Positions 1 to 10,269 of a DNA stretch of 64,000 nt are shown here, piece after piece. The translations under genes were made by a program, and so were the position numbers. Source of the DNA: Mesostigma viride. Taxonomy: Eukaryota; Streptophyta; Mesostigmatophyceae; Mesostigmatales; Mesostigmataceae. The notes beneath the pieces were generated by a model that saw only the letters and a program-made list of their open reading frames with translations, did no database searches and was not told the origin of the DNA. Each line of letters begins with the position of its first letter. The first letter of the stretch is position 1. The stretch lies in contig RPFO01000076.1 of the NCBI GenBank assembly GCA_009746045.1, positions 362,434 to 426,433 of the forward strand, written 5' to 3'.

Positions 1-1109
1 ATAGGTTTTCTCCATTTCTCATGGAATGGTTTTCCCTGTGGCAGATCTGTTTCTTTTCCAGTTCCTTAAAAGAAAGGGCTGGGGGAATGGCAATGGCCAT
101 TAAAGACATCTGTTCAAGCTTCTAGCTGGAGTGGAGGACATTTCAAGCTACTTCAAGGGTCCCTGGCAGGGGATGTGATCCCTAAAGAAAAGAAGGGATT
201 GGAGTTAACGTAAAGGATTTACGTTAGATGGATAGAGATTGTTACGCTCTTTCCAACGGCACCTTGAACGCCTCATTTGGTTAAGGAACGTAAAAGTTAT
301 GACGTTTCCTAGGCTGTGCCGACAGTACCCGGCGCGCCACTGTGGGCGCGTACGGACACAGGATGTACAAGTGTCACTATGATAGTCCGCAGGACGTTGA
401 CAGGACTTGTACAGGACTTGATGGTCAATTGATAGGTAGGCGTGCTGTAGCGCGCCAGGACCTATGAGACAATTGATGCAGAGCAGCGTACGGATAGGTC
501 CACAGGACTAGCCGTATGGACAATTGATAGATCTGCGCGCCAAAGGCGTGCCAGAGTCTGTGTAATCAATTGATTGACAGTTCAGCTGTGACAGTGCAGC
601 TGAATACTTGGACGCGTCCCGAGCAACCTATATGTGTGACTTGGTAGCACCGGGATGCTAGTTCTTGCGTGCACGCTCTCTTGGCACTGCGACCCTGTCG
701 CCTGTGCTGCGTGCAGTCTTGGAAGTGACGTGACTTACGTCTGTGTTCCTTATTCATAATAATAAAGGCAACATTTTCCTGCAAGAACCATGGCGGAATT
801 CTGCACAACCCTCTCTCAACTCATACAGCCCACTTCCACGGCTACGTGGTACGGAACCGTCGACCCACTTTCACGGCTACGTGGTACGCGAACGTCCCAC
901 TTCCACGTGGTGCGGGAACAGCCCACGTACCCGTGAGGCGGTGTACTGTACTGTGTATACACACAAGTGGTCAAGACCAATATTTCACTACACCGCACAT
1001 ACGTATTGTATATAATTCGACATGGCTTTATTATCAAGTATCGTTAACTGCATAAATGCTTACACTACGTGAGCAGCGGTACATATAGCTTGTTTTTCTT
1101 CTTGAAACG
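1..1109. other. No gene recognised; short GC-rich tandem repeats at 829-925
   Basis: No open frame here looks like a protein I know. Around 829-925 the block CCCACTT(C/T)CACGGCTACGTG is repeated in tandem two and a half times, and ACGTGGT-type palindromic words recur. Several AATTGAT words lie between 425 and 580. I see no promoter or RNA gene I could defend. Confidence 0.4.
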
Positions 1110-1400
1110 ATGGATGAAGCGCTTCATCATGGTTCAGAGGCAGATTCGGAGGCTGCTTATGAGGCAGCTTCCGGGGCCTCTACACCGGTGAAGGTCCAGC
1201 CCAGCGTTGATGTTGATTATGAGTTGAACTCCACCCCAGACCTAGCGTGCTCTACATACAAATGATGAGGACATGAGTACCAAGGCATCGCCTTCAGGTC
1301 TTACAGTGATCCAGGAAGAACAACCAGCTTCTGCATCCTTGGCTTCTGAGACTCACAACCGGCAAGGGAATGAAGCGGAGGTCGTTTTGGCAAGAACAGA
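1110..1400 (+). pseudogene. Short acidic ORF remnant, possibly the start of a retroelement gag
   Basis: An ATG at 1110 opens a 51-codon frame (MDEALHHGSEADSEAAYEA...) that ends at TGA 1263-1265. One base out of frame, a Ser/Ala-rich frame continues from 1273 to about 1400. The acidic low-complexity start and its place beside other retroelement pieces fit a gag N-terminus broken by a frameshift. No domain is recognisable, so this is a guess from context. Confidence 0.2.
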
Positions 1401-1401
1401 T

Positions 1402-1534
1402 GTCGCGTACTCGTGCCAAACTCCCTGCACTGACAGTAGCCCACGACCTCGTTGGCCCTCATGAGGTATGGCTGCATGGGTGATCGATGGGCCACATGCT
1501 AGCCTTACCCCACTAGTGCTGCCCACTTTTCTAA
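1402..1534. repeat. Direct repeat, copy 1 of about 130 bp (copy 2 at 2674-2803)
   Basis: The stretch starting GTCGCGTACTCGTGCC and ending CCCACTTTTCT is repeated nearly exactly at 2674-2803, same orientation, about 1.27 kb away. Both copies contain the open frame MSRTRAKLPALTVAHDLVG followed by PHEVWLHG. The sequences flanking the copies differ on both sides. This may be a duplicated retroelement end or a gag fragment. Confidence 0.6.
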
Positions 1535-1574
1535 GACGAGAAGCCAGTGCCAACTGCACTTCTCAAAAAGGTGA

Positions 1575-2670
1575 GACCTGAGAGTGAGGCATGACTAGGT
1601 TAGGCTTCACACTGGGTTCTTTGTTGCAAATATGAAATAACGTTTTTATTACCAATACTCTACCTAACTTGGCAGCTCTGTTTCAGCAATAGCTGGGCTC
1701 AATGAAAGAAAGGAGGGCTGGCCACACTTGCCACGCACCACCATGACCAAGACAGAGTTCAAGGATCCACACAGAGCTACATCCAACGCCCTGGTGGAAA
1801 CACACACACTTATCCCAATGAATGCCTCACACTTACGCAATATCTTGCGTCAGCCTTACCTCGTAGCCACGCTCAGTATCTGATCCTGACGACAACCGCT
1901 TTGTCGTCCATACTGCTTCAATTACACCAAAGCTACTCCGTGGCACTCGGCTTTGGTCAGCACTGAGACCTAAAAGTACACAAAATCCTAAGTTGTTGTC
2001 TGCAACGACTCCCTGTTCCGCATATGAAACATATCATCTAGCACTTTCTCTTTAGACGACAAAATCAACTAGACAACCTGGGTAGGCCAGAAATCCCAGA
2101 CGACAAAATGCCCTTGTCGCAGATCACTCCAGTGTCGACTTGCCGACCCCTGAGCTTGCCAAACAACTATATCACCAACCAAGCATGTACGACAACTAGC
2201 TGGCCCTGACGAGAAAAGCTGCCTCGTCGCATTCACAAAAGCGGCTTGCCAGCCTGCCGAATATCAATGCCAATATTGCACGACATTATCTACCTGCAGC
2301 GGACAGTTCTCGAGATCAATAACGCGCCAGCTTGCGTGCACGTGCATGTTCAGCCTGCACGATAAAGCATAATTGCCAGGCTGGCAGCCTAGCTTGGTCC
2401 GTGTTGTAGTCCAGCAGCCAGTGCGTGCTGCTTGCCAGCGTTGGCACTGACCTCCTGGTGACGCATGTCAGTACCGCTGTCAACTCCCAGTGCATGCTGC
2501 GCGTCGCACTACGGCGCATGCGTTGCTCCCGTAAGGCCCAAATGCCAAAGGCGTAACAACTCGCACACGCGCAATGCCTATATAGCTGCCTCGCCTCGTC
2601 CCCCGGGCCGGCCGCGTGGCGGCCCCGCGTAAAGCCAATACTCGTGCGAATCGGAACGGCGCGCGACAGC
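1575..2670. other. Non-coding stretch with recurrent GACGACAA words
   Basis: I see no credible gene. The word GACGACAA or its inverse TTGTCGTC recurs near 1888-1910, 2057, 2098 and 2190-2225. A TATATAG sequence lies near 2580 in GC-rich context. The minus-strand open frames here are not supported by any recognisable motif. Confidence 0.3.
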
Positions 2671-2673
2671 TGT

Positions 2674-2803
2674 CGCGTACTCGTGCCAAACTCCCTGCAC
2701 TGACAGTAGCCCACGACCTCGTTGGCCCTCATGAGGTATGGCTGCATGGGTGATCGATGGGCCACATGCTAGCCTTACCCCACTAGTGCTGCCCACTTTT
2801 CTC
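2674..2803. repeat. Direct repeat, copy 2 of about 130 bp (copy 1 at 1402-1534)
   Basis: Near-identical to 1402-1534. It ends just before the stop codon of the minus-strand gypsy integrase, so it lies immediately 3' of that gene. Its position would fit the 3' non-coding part or LTR edge of the gypsy element. Confidence 0.55.
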
Positions 2804-2813
2804 CCCCCCCTCG

Positions 2814-3840
2814 CTACCAAGTCCTTTGCTGGGTAGCGAGCAACAAAGTGGCAGTAGCTGCTTGAATCGCATGGTTGGTGAACCCCGCAGCAATGCACAC
2901 AGGGCAAAACCAGGAACCCTCAGGTACCTGAGACAGAGGGGGTTGAAGGCAGTGAAGATGCCAGCCGCAGTTGCAGTGATCACACAGCAACATGACCTCA
3001 GGCTGGTCGACCCGGTGACAAATTTGACACTGCGCATCGCGGATGCGCCTAGCGGTGTGCGGCTGGATGCTCCGTGCCAGGTGGGGCATGGAGCAAGGAG
3101 ACAGGTTCGACACATTGTCAGTGGTCTTACTACCATCCGCACCTTCGAGGACGGCCACCCCCGAAGGCTTAATCTCCACAATGCGAAGGATGGTGGGCCC
3201 GGCCGTGACGTCCAGCGTTTGTTGGGTTTGAGTCCGCAGAAACACATACTGGCCAGGGTGGAACTGCAGCCGCCTGGCCATGTACTTGCCACCCCGTCTC
3301 TGGGCGTACCGCAGTGTGTCGCGGTGCTGCGCAGATCAACAGATTGTTCATCGCGATGGGCATCACCTTCTTAAATGTGGCGGCGCGCGCCACAACCTCC
3401 CGCAGCCACTCATTGGCGTCATCCCATTGAATCGGCTGGGGGTGAGCTTCCTGCACCTCAGAGGGCAACAAGGGTGCCCGACCAAAGAGCAGAAAATAGG
3501 GGGAGAACTGGGCGAGGGATTCTTGTGGGCTCATCCGGTAGGCCATGGCGATCCAGGGGAGTTCCCTATCCCAGGTGGCCACACGTGCTGCTTGCAACGC
3601 CCATTTGCGCAGCGCCTGTTTGACTGTCTGAACCAAACGCTCAGCTAGTCCATTGGCCTGAGGGTGCTCCCGTGACGTGTGCCGATGATCGATGGAGCAG
3701 GAATCCAATAGCTCTTGGAATTCCCCACGAAATTCCCCACCTTGGTCTGAAATTACCTCCGCTGGTGCCCCATACCGAGCAAGAACATCCAGGAAGTAGG
3801 TGGCTGTGGTGGCGGCGTGCTTGTCGGGTTGCCCTACTAG
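2814..3840 (-). pseudogene. Ty3/gypsy-type integrase with C-terminal PHD finger, 5'-truncated and frameshifted
   Basis: Integrase, the enzyme that joins retrotransposon cDNA into the host chromosome. Reading from 3840 leftward, the core shows ISDQGGEFRGEF (second catalytic Asp) and, about 34 residues later, HPQANGLAERL (catalytic Glu). A conserved helical stretch with WDRELPWIAMAYR follows. A frameshift near 3290-3380 separates this from the downstream frame (MARRLQFHPGQYVFLR...). That frame ends in a C4HC3 PHD finger: CQICHR, then LLCDHCNCGWHLHCLQPPL, then SWFCPVC. PHD fingers read histone tails, so a chromatin-targeting role like that of chromodomain integrases is plausible, but it is inferred. 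RT, RNase H and protease are missing. The gene breaks off at a (GGTGGC)n run at 3841. Confidence 0.85.
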
Positions 3841-3870
3841 GGGTGGCGGTGGCGGTGGCGGTGGCGGTGG
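3841..3870. repeat. (GGTGGC)n hexanucleotide run
   Basis: Five uninterrupted GGTGGC-type units mark the point where the gypsy integrase stops being readable and, eight bases later, an LTR of opposite polarity begins. Confidence 0.85.
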
Positions 3871-3877
3871 GGATGGT

Positions 3878-4451
3878 TGTTACGTGGCGTAACTTTTGTT
3901 GTTGTTACGGACGTAAATTAGGTCCTTTGTTGCCTCAGCCATTCCGAAACAGTCCGCTGACTTTCCTAGGCTTACGTGTAGTTAGGACCTTTTGGCCGGT
4001 CGGTACCGGGCCTTGTGACGTGGCAATTGTACAGTATGGTGGTTCGGTGCAGTCGCGCCGCGCTGCGCACTTTAGTAGTGGTCCTTTTATCCTCTGTGTG
4101 AACTTTGTGGACATGCGTTGGTCATGTATGCGAGGGTCGATGTCGGCCCGAGCATACACGCACGTCGGCGATCATTTATGCAGCAGTTGTCCTTCGTGAA
4201 TTGCACCCGGCGTGTGTTATGGATTCGTAACACATATTAGCTAGGGTCATGGTGTAGCAGTGTTTCCTTCGCAGTACCCTGGATTTATTCGGTGTATGGC
4301 GTATTATATTAGAATGTATAAGAATGCATTGAGAACAGAGTCGTCACGTCCCAGGTCTTTCCACAATATAGCTCCTCATCAGTAGGTAACCTCACTAGTT
4401 TAGGTGAAGTCAGGCTAGGCGTTTGGAATAGAGGAGAGCCAGGGCGTAACA
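3878..4451 (+). mobile_element. LTR of a retrotransposon, plus orientation
   Basis: The 574-bp segment begins TGTTACG and ends CGTAACA, a perfect short terminal inverted repeat with the TG...CA ends typical of LTRs. It is followed after one base by a sequence that looks like a primer-binding site. No second copy occurs in the window, so this is either a 5' LTR of a truncated element or a partly deleted copy. Confidence 0.7.
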
Positions 4452-4452
4452 A

Positions 4453-4467
4453 TGGTAGCGGAGATAG
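4453..4467 (+). promoter_or_regulatory. Putative tRNA primer-binding site
   Basis: TGGTAGCGGAGATAG starts two bases after the LTR's terminal CA. It resembles the TGGTATCAGAGC-type sites of plant LTR elements, which pair with the 3' end of initiator Met-tRNA ending in ...TACCA. The match to this organism's tRNA cannot be checked here. Confidence 0.6.
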
Positions 4468-5690
4468 TTTAGGTGGACGCGACGATATTCCCTTGCAACG
4501 GTCACTTTATACGCCAGAGACCTTCCGCGGTCAGGGTAGCGAAGAAGACAACCTCTTGACAGGTAAGGGGCGGGTCGCCTGCAAGCTAGCTGGGTAGTGC
4601 TGCCCGATTCGATACACGCCTTGGCTAGAAGTTAGACCTGCTCGCAGCGGATAAACCCATCACGTAGCTAGCTTCTTTTCCCCCTTGTGTGTGTGTTTCC
4701 TTATAAAAGCGCTGTTTGACGTTAGATAGTTGGGTAGACGGTTCAATAGGGCTGGATAGTGGGACGATTAGTGTCTCTTTAGACTACACCTCTTTTCCGT
4801 GCATGCTGCTGTGTTTTCTTAGATGCTTTGTTGTGCAGAATCTGGAGCCGGATGTTTATTTACCAACGGACGCTGGTTTCAGGCTCGTCCTCGGGATTTC
4901 GGTGCACTTAATGCTGGTTAATGTTGATAATCTAATTCGTTACTCCTCCGTCCCCTCCACGCCCTACCTTTTATTAATTAAGAGCATATTTATCATTGCT
5001 AGCTTAAGTGTTTTTCTTTGTTTCCTTTTTATTTTCTGCTTGACAAGATTTTATTTTATCCTTGATCAGATTTTAGATTATTCTTTCCTTTTCCTTGCTA
5101 AAGTGGTTGCCACTTCCCTTTGTTTTCTTGGTCATGCCCTTTTGATATGATTTTATTTTCTCTTTGATCTGATTTTCTTTTATCCTTGATCTGATTTTAT
5201 TTTAGCCTTGAACAGATATTTATCTTATCCTTGTTCAGATTTTTAACCTTTCCTCGTCCAGTGTATTTTTTTCATTTGCACATCAAACATGTCCTCTCAA
5301 ACGTCTCTTGGTGGGGGTATGTCTCCAACGTTCCCCAGGTGTTAATCCTAGAGTTAATTATATGGTACTCCTCAAGTTTCTCTCCTCAATTTCTCTTCAA
5401 TTGGCTATGGGTAACAGACGTGATTCCTTGGACACTGTCCATCACTTGACTCTCCATCTCAGAGTGCACGTTCTGACAGTACTCCCTCTACTCCGTCCTT
5501 TCACCGTTCACCTATGATTCCTCCTCCTACGTTTGAGGCACGTACTAGGGCTACCGCCCCCGCCTCTGCTATTCCTCCTATTAATTCTGGGAATCTGTGT
5601 CTATCCCCTCTCAGGCTCCTCAGGTGTCGGCCCCTCGTAGTGTACGTAGCCTGGCTAGTTAAGGGGAGGGTCCCATGGAAATGTATCAAA
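4468..5690 (+). pseudogene. Leader and degenerate gag-like region of the LTR element
   Basis: The first 800 bases are non-coding and turn T-rich from about 4980 to 5280. A frame starting at ATG 5288 (MSSQTSLGGGMSPTFPR) stops after 18 codons. Further Ser/Pro/Arg-rich frames continue in other phases to about 5680. This is what a decayed gag start would look like. No protease, RT or integrase follows in this orientation. Confidence 0.35.
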
Positions 5691-6354
5691 ACTGAAGCCC
5701 CCTAATAACTACAGAAATGCAACTGACAACCACTGAATGATGTCTGGGGACCATAAACATGATGTTTGGGCATGCATACCACCACTTGTTGGGGGTACTA
5801 CCCCCAGCCATACACCGGCTATGAGCTAAAAATAGAAAAAAATGCTGTCCGGGGCACATCTTGCCCAGAACAGTGGGAGAACCAGTTGCATGAAAAAAGT
5901 AATACCCATATAAAAATGTCATAAGACATGGTTTCTACCTAATTGGATCAACAAAATCAGCACATCCCTTTGAGTTATTAATTTTTGGGCCCAAAATACG
6001 CTTTTTTAGGCGGGGCGTCCCCATACACACTCATAACACATCAATTTGGCCTAAAAAGTAATAGTCAAATTCCGTCATGACCATAGAAGGCACTGTCAAA
6101 GTTTGGTGGCATTCTGAGCTCAGCTGTAGCAGTTATTAATTTTGGCAGTTGGACACCTGTGCAGACGCTAAGGAAGGCGTTAGTGAGTATTAAGGCACAC
6201 TAACACTTCCTATGCCATCCAAAAGGCTCCTGACCATGCCCAATTCGACCACAATGTACAAGGAGGTGGCTGGGCACGTCATGTGCCCTTGCCTAGCTTA
6301 CCTCGACACGGGCAACCTGTTGCGTGTGTGCACAACGATGAGGCAGGTAGCTCT
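5691..6354. other. No feature recognised
   Basis: A non-coding stretch between the truncated LTR element and the copia-like element. I see no convincing frame, repeat or RNA gene. Confidence 0.4.
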
Positions 6355-6689
6355 AGTTGAGTAACTCTAGAGCCCCAGGATCTGGCTCTAAGTTCCCCAT
6401 GTCCGTCCGCACGCCTTCCGCTAGCGTCCGCTAAGCTGCCGGCTATAATCCGGCGGTCCGATGCGGTCGACCGGTCTAAGGGCGGCACCTGGGGCTGGCG
6501 CCACCTAGGCCCCAGTCCGGGGCCTTATCCGGGTCGGTACGGACAGCTAGCTTGTCCCACGGTTACGGCTAACCGGATAGGCTTTGCTGGCTAAGACATA
6601 AACCAGTGGTTGGCCAGCTCTCTGTGTTCACCTTATCCCAAGCTCAACGTGACCGACCGCCATAGCTTAGCCGGTCGGGGGCTTTAACT
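6355..6689 (+). repeat. 5' LTR of copia-like copy 1
   Basis: It begins AGTTGAGTAACTCTAGAG and ends GGGGGCTTTAACT, so the ends AGTT...AACT are inverted. It is matched by 12967-13315 with a small number of substitutions. The 3' copy carries an extra 13 bases near 13240. The interior has a CCGGCTATAATCCGG palindrome (about 6438) that may include the promoter, which is inferred from its position. Confidence 0.85.
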
Positions 6690-6708
6690 TGTATTCATAA
6701 AAATCCCG

Positions 6709-7890
6709 ATGGCTTCCGGTACTCGGAGCCGCACGGGCGAACACACAGATACGCCAAGTGGCGAGGCCGCAGGCACCGCCCTGCCACGCTTTAGTGCGGA
6801 CGAGGCCACGAGGTTGATGCAAACCCTCGTGGCACAACCTGAACTGGCCAAGCAGTTTAAGCATTTGATGCTTGCTGCTGACGATGCTCTGAATCGCGGG
6901 CCTCTGAAGCAAACGGAGGTGCCCGCTGATCTACCTGCCGACTATACGGCCGGGACGACGCAGCAGATTTTCTGGCTGCTCTCAAGCGTCTGCGCGATGG
7001 ACGCGCGGACAAAGATTCGGAGCTGATTGGCAAGTTCCGTGCAGTATTCTGCAGTACAACCAAGCACCCAAACATTGCCAATCTAGTTCGCATTGCGGAC
7101 GACAACAAACACACCTGGGAAGTTTTTTACAACGGTCTAGATGCCCACTCGTCGCGGTCTAAGGAAGAGGCCGACGAGCAAGCCTTCAACGACTTCGAGG
7201 GCTATGCAGTTAATAAGGCAAATTTGCCCGGGGCTGCACGTGATTTCCAGGTCTTCGTGCACAAGCACAAGCTGCTAGATACTCTCAAGCCCATTTTCCT
7301 GTGCAATCGATTTCTCAAGAAATGCGACCTGTCGTCGGATGTGCATCTGACCATAGCGACGGAACTCAACAAGAAGAGTGCTGTCAGTTTCGACGAGGGC
7401 ATGCTGTATTTGATCTCATGCTTCAAGAGTGCGCAGTCCAAGCCGACTGTCTCGGCCGCTCTGCCATCCCTGCGCAAGGTGGATACCGGCGCGTCTTCTT
7501 CTTCAGGCGCAGAGGCTCCAATTACGCGGTCGGAGCTTACGGCCATCCTGAAAAAGGTCGTCGGCCACGGCAACAACGGGGGCCAGCGAGGGCGCAAGCG
7601 CGGGCATGGTGGCGACGCCAAGCAGGGTGATAATCCCCCGGCCAAGCGGCAGCAGGGGGCGTCTACTGACCGCAAGCAACGCTGTGAGCGCTGCTTCGGA
7701 CGTCGCCATGTCCGGGATGACTGCCGGGTTCGCCCGGACCTGGAGCTCGAGGACAACCTTTGCCGCAAGTGCCACGACGTTCTGCGTGGTCACAGCGTGG
7801 AGGCGTGCAAGGCCAAGCGCATCGTCGTCCACGGCACACGCGAGGAGTGGGCAGAGCGACGGGCAGCACGAAAGTCAGGTGAGAGCACGC
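6709..7890 (+). pseudogene. gag region with zinc-knuckle-like Cys motif, frameshifted
   Basis: Nucleocapsid/structural region. The ATG at 6709, 20 bases after the LTR, opens a frame (MASGTRSRTGEHTDTPSGEA) that stops at 7024-7026. A frameshift near 6950 moves the reading into the frame that runs on through 8828. The middle part is helical. Near 7680-7815 there is a double Cys cluster, CERCFGRRHVRDDC then CRKCHDVLRGHSVEAC, after a basic GRKRGH stretch, as expected of a nucleic-acid-binding gag tail. The cluster is not the canonical CX2CX4HX4C knuckle. Confidence 0.7.
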
Positions 7891-8394
7891 TCAATACCCC
7901 TTCTTTTGCTCCATGCGTCACGCTGAACCGGGCCGTCGTAGAGCCTGACGTCGTTCCTAAAAGCAACGTGACTGCATCCTCTGTCTCATTCCGTGATGTG
8001 CTCACACAATCCGTTGATGCTGCTCTGGCACTGTCGCGCCAGGATCACGTGCTTACTGAGCACGGACCTACAATGCGTGACCTAAGCAATGTGGTGTCTT
8101 CTAGGTCGGGTGTGTACAACGCCGAGCGACCAAGCACTACTGCAGCACCCCAGCTAGATACTGGGGCGGTTGGGCGTATGAGGAATGTTGAGACAGTGCA
8201 AGAGAATGCTGGGCGGGCAGATGTTCTCGGTACAGTACACCACCCTAGTGTGGATCTTCACATTGGCAAGGTGCTCACACGGGCGGCCTTTCGTGCAGCC
8301 TCTGAAGCTGCCCAGTTAGCCAATGTCACTACCCCAGTAGTCACCCCACCTGTTGAGAATCCTGACAATGCCACTGCACCTCAGGCTGTCACCC

Positions 8395-9475
8395 TGAAAC
8401 TGTTAGCATACCAGATGCACCGTGCATACGGGCATGAGGCCCAAGCCGAGGTAGAGGGGGCACACATGTTGGGGGCACCTTTATACAACGAGCTGAAGAA
8501 TGTGCGTGCTCAGTGTCCTGCCTGCATCAAGATCAGGAAGAAGTCGCGTAGGCGGCATGCCAAGACTCCACCCTTGGAGCGAGGGTACCTTGTGGGGGAT
8601 GTCATGCACATGGAAGGGGGGGACACCTATTTCATAGTCAAGGATAGGTTCAGCAAGGTCACCTACATTGAGCCGCTGCCCCACATGTTTGAGGCTGACC
8701 TGCACAGGGCTATCAAGATTAGCCTGCATGGCTTTCTTTCATCCCGTAGTGGAGCTCATGCTAGACCAGCAGTTCCGCTGTGTGCAAGGTTTGCCGGGGA
8801 TGGAGGCTGTGGTCATCGTGGGGCGTGAGGATCACGGCAATATGGGCATGATAGATCGCACTGTAAGCTATGTCAAGACTGTGGCAGCCAAGCGACAGGA
8901 TAACCCACATGGCAAATCCTACGCGGTCAAGACAGCGTGGTGCAAGGAGCTCATGCATGTGTGCAACCATAGGCACGTGCTCGATGTCAAGGGCTTTGGG
9001 CTAGTCACGCCTCGGGGGCTGTCAGCGGGCACCTACTCACCCGAGGTAGTAGAGGCATACCAACAGCATCTACAGGATACCGCCGCCAAGCTGCGGCTCA
9101 AGGATGCCACGCTGCCTGATTTGTCTAGCGCTTTTGAGGTCGGGCAGTTGGTCATGTTCCACAAGGAGAGCTCGCCCAGCGGCAAACGGGGCACCATGCA
9201 GGGGCCTGGGGCCATCACAAAGTTAGACTGGCCGCTGCGGGTCATAGACATCGAGTGGAATGATCGAATGTATAGGGTACCATGGGCATCGGTGGCAGGC
9301 TACATATCAGCAAGGGGATGGCATGGAGAGTGAGCTGGCAGCCAACAGGGCACTGGGGTGGGTAGTGAAGGATAATGCGCCTGTCGTAGCATCTGAGGTG
9401 GTACCCCACGGGTCGCTCCCCATTACAATTCGTTCAAGTGGCCCGCCGGAGCGGCTGTACAATTTTTCCCAGTGA
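8395..9475 (+). pseudogene. Copia-like integrase (zinc-binding and catalytic core), frameshifted
   Basis: Integrase region. The GAG-pre-integrase zinc module is visible as HRAYGHEAQAE (about 8419) and CPACIKIRKKSRRRH (about 8518). The core start reads GDVMHMEGGDTYFIVKDRFS, with Glu where the family usually has the first catalytic Asp (HMD). A frameshift near 8750 leads to MLDQQF (second acid) and GMIDRTVSYVKT (Asp where Glu is usual). The C-terminal part (KRGTMQGPGAITKLDW...) resembles the same region of the second copia-like copy. A further frameshift near 9300 extends a conserved tail to 9475. Confidence 0.75.
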
Positions 9476-10269
9476 GCGCGCTGCCAAGTGTACTTGTGGG
9501 CAAATTTTTAGGTGCCCCGTCACTTCGAGGTACTAAAAATTAGGCTACGGTACGAATTCAGCGAATTTCAGCGAATTTTCAGTCGAACCAAAGGAAGTGA
9601 CGCCAACTACCAAAAAGTTTCCGTTACGAATTTTCAGCCCAACACTCGCGCAAAATGAAGTGACGGCAACTACCAAAAAGTTTCCGTTACGAATTTTCAC
9701 TCCCACACGTTTGCACAAGAGGAAGTGACGGCAACTACCAAAAAGCTTCCGTTACGAATTTTCAGTCCCACACTTCGCGCAAATTTTAGTATAGGGCCTA
9801 TAGGGCTGCACGCAAGCTACCTTTCAAAATTTTGCGCTAGTATGGAACGCATTTCATTCGTCTGGAGGAACGCTGCCCACCAACTACCCCCGTTCAGAAA
9901 GTTCCGCCGAAATTTACTTGAGATTTGGAAATCTGAACGTCCGCGCAAATTTTAGTAGGGCTGCACGCAAGCCACCTTTCAAAATTTTGCGCAAGTATGG
10001 AACGCAATTCATTCGTCCGGAGGAATGCTGCTCGTCAACTGCCCCCGTTCAGAAAGTTGCGCCGAACTTTACTTGAGATTTGGAAATCTGAACGTGCCGT
10101 TGGAGTTTCGCGGGGAAACCCAAGTTCCCCAGTAATTCACCAATGACGCGCTTCGAACACTTGCCTGCTAAAACCTAAGCAGCCGCTCCGGCTGGCCACT
10201 TAAACGAAACTTGATGCAGGGGCAGACACAACTACACCCCCCCCCTCCCCTGGGCCCCAATATGACCCC
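9476..10269. repeat. Tandem repeats between the integrase and protease-RT frames
   Basis: Two kinds of tandem repeat fill this gap. About three units of 62-65 bp (GGAAGTGACGGCAACTACC...) run from 9590 to 9785. Two units of about 165 bp follow from 9776 to 10102 (GCGCAAATTTTAGTA... through ...GGAAATCTGAACGT). In the second copia-like copy integrase and protease are almost contiguous, so this stretch looks like an expansion or insertion specific to copy 1. Confidence 0.75.

Noticed and set aside
8151-8175. QLDTGAVGRM as the protease active site in the normal copia position
   Set aside because: The surrounding sequence lacks the rest of a retropepsin (no hydrophobic-G motif or flap), unlike the full domain at about 10560-10860. 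It is still named as the test that could overturn the unusual order.
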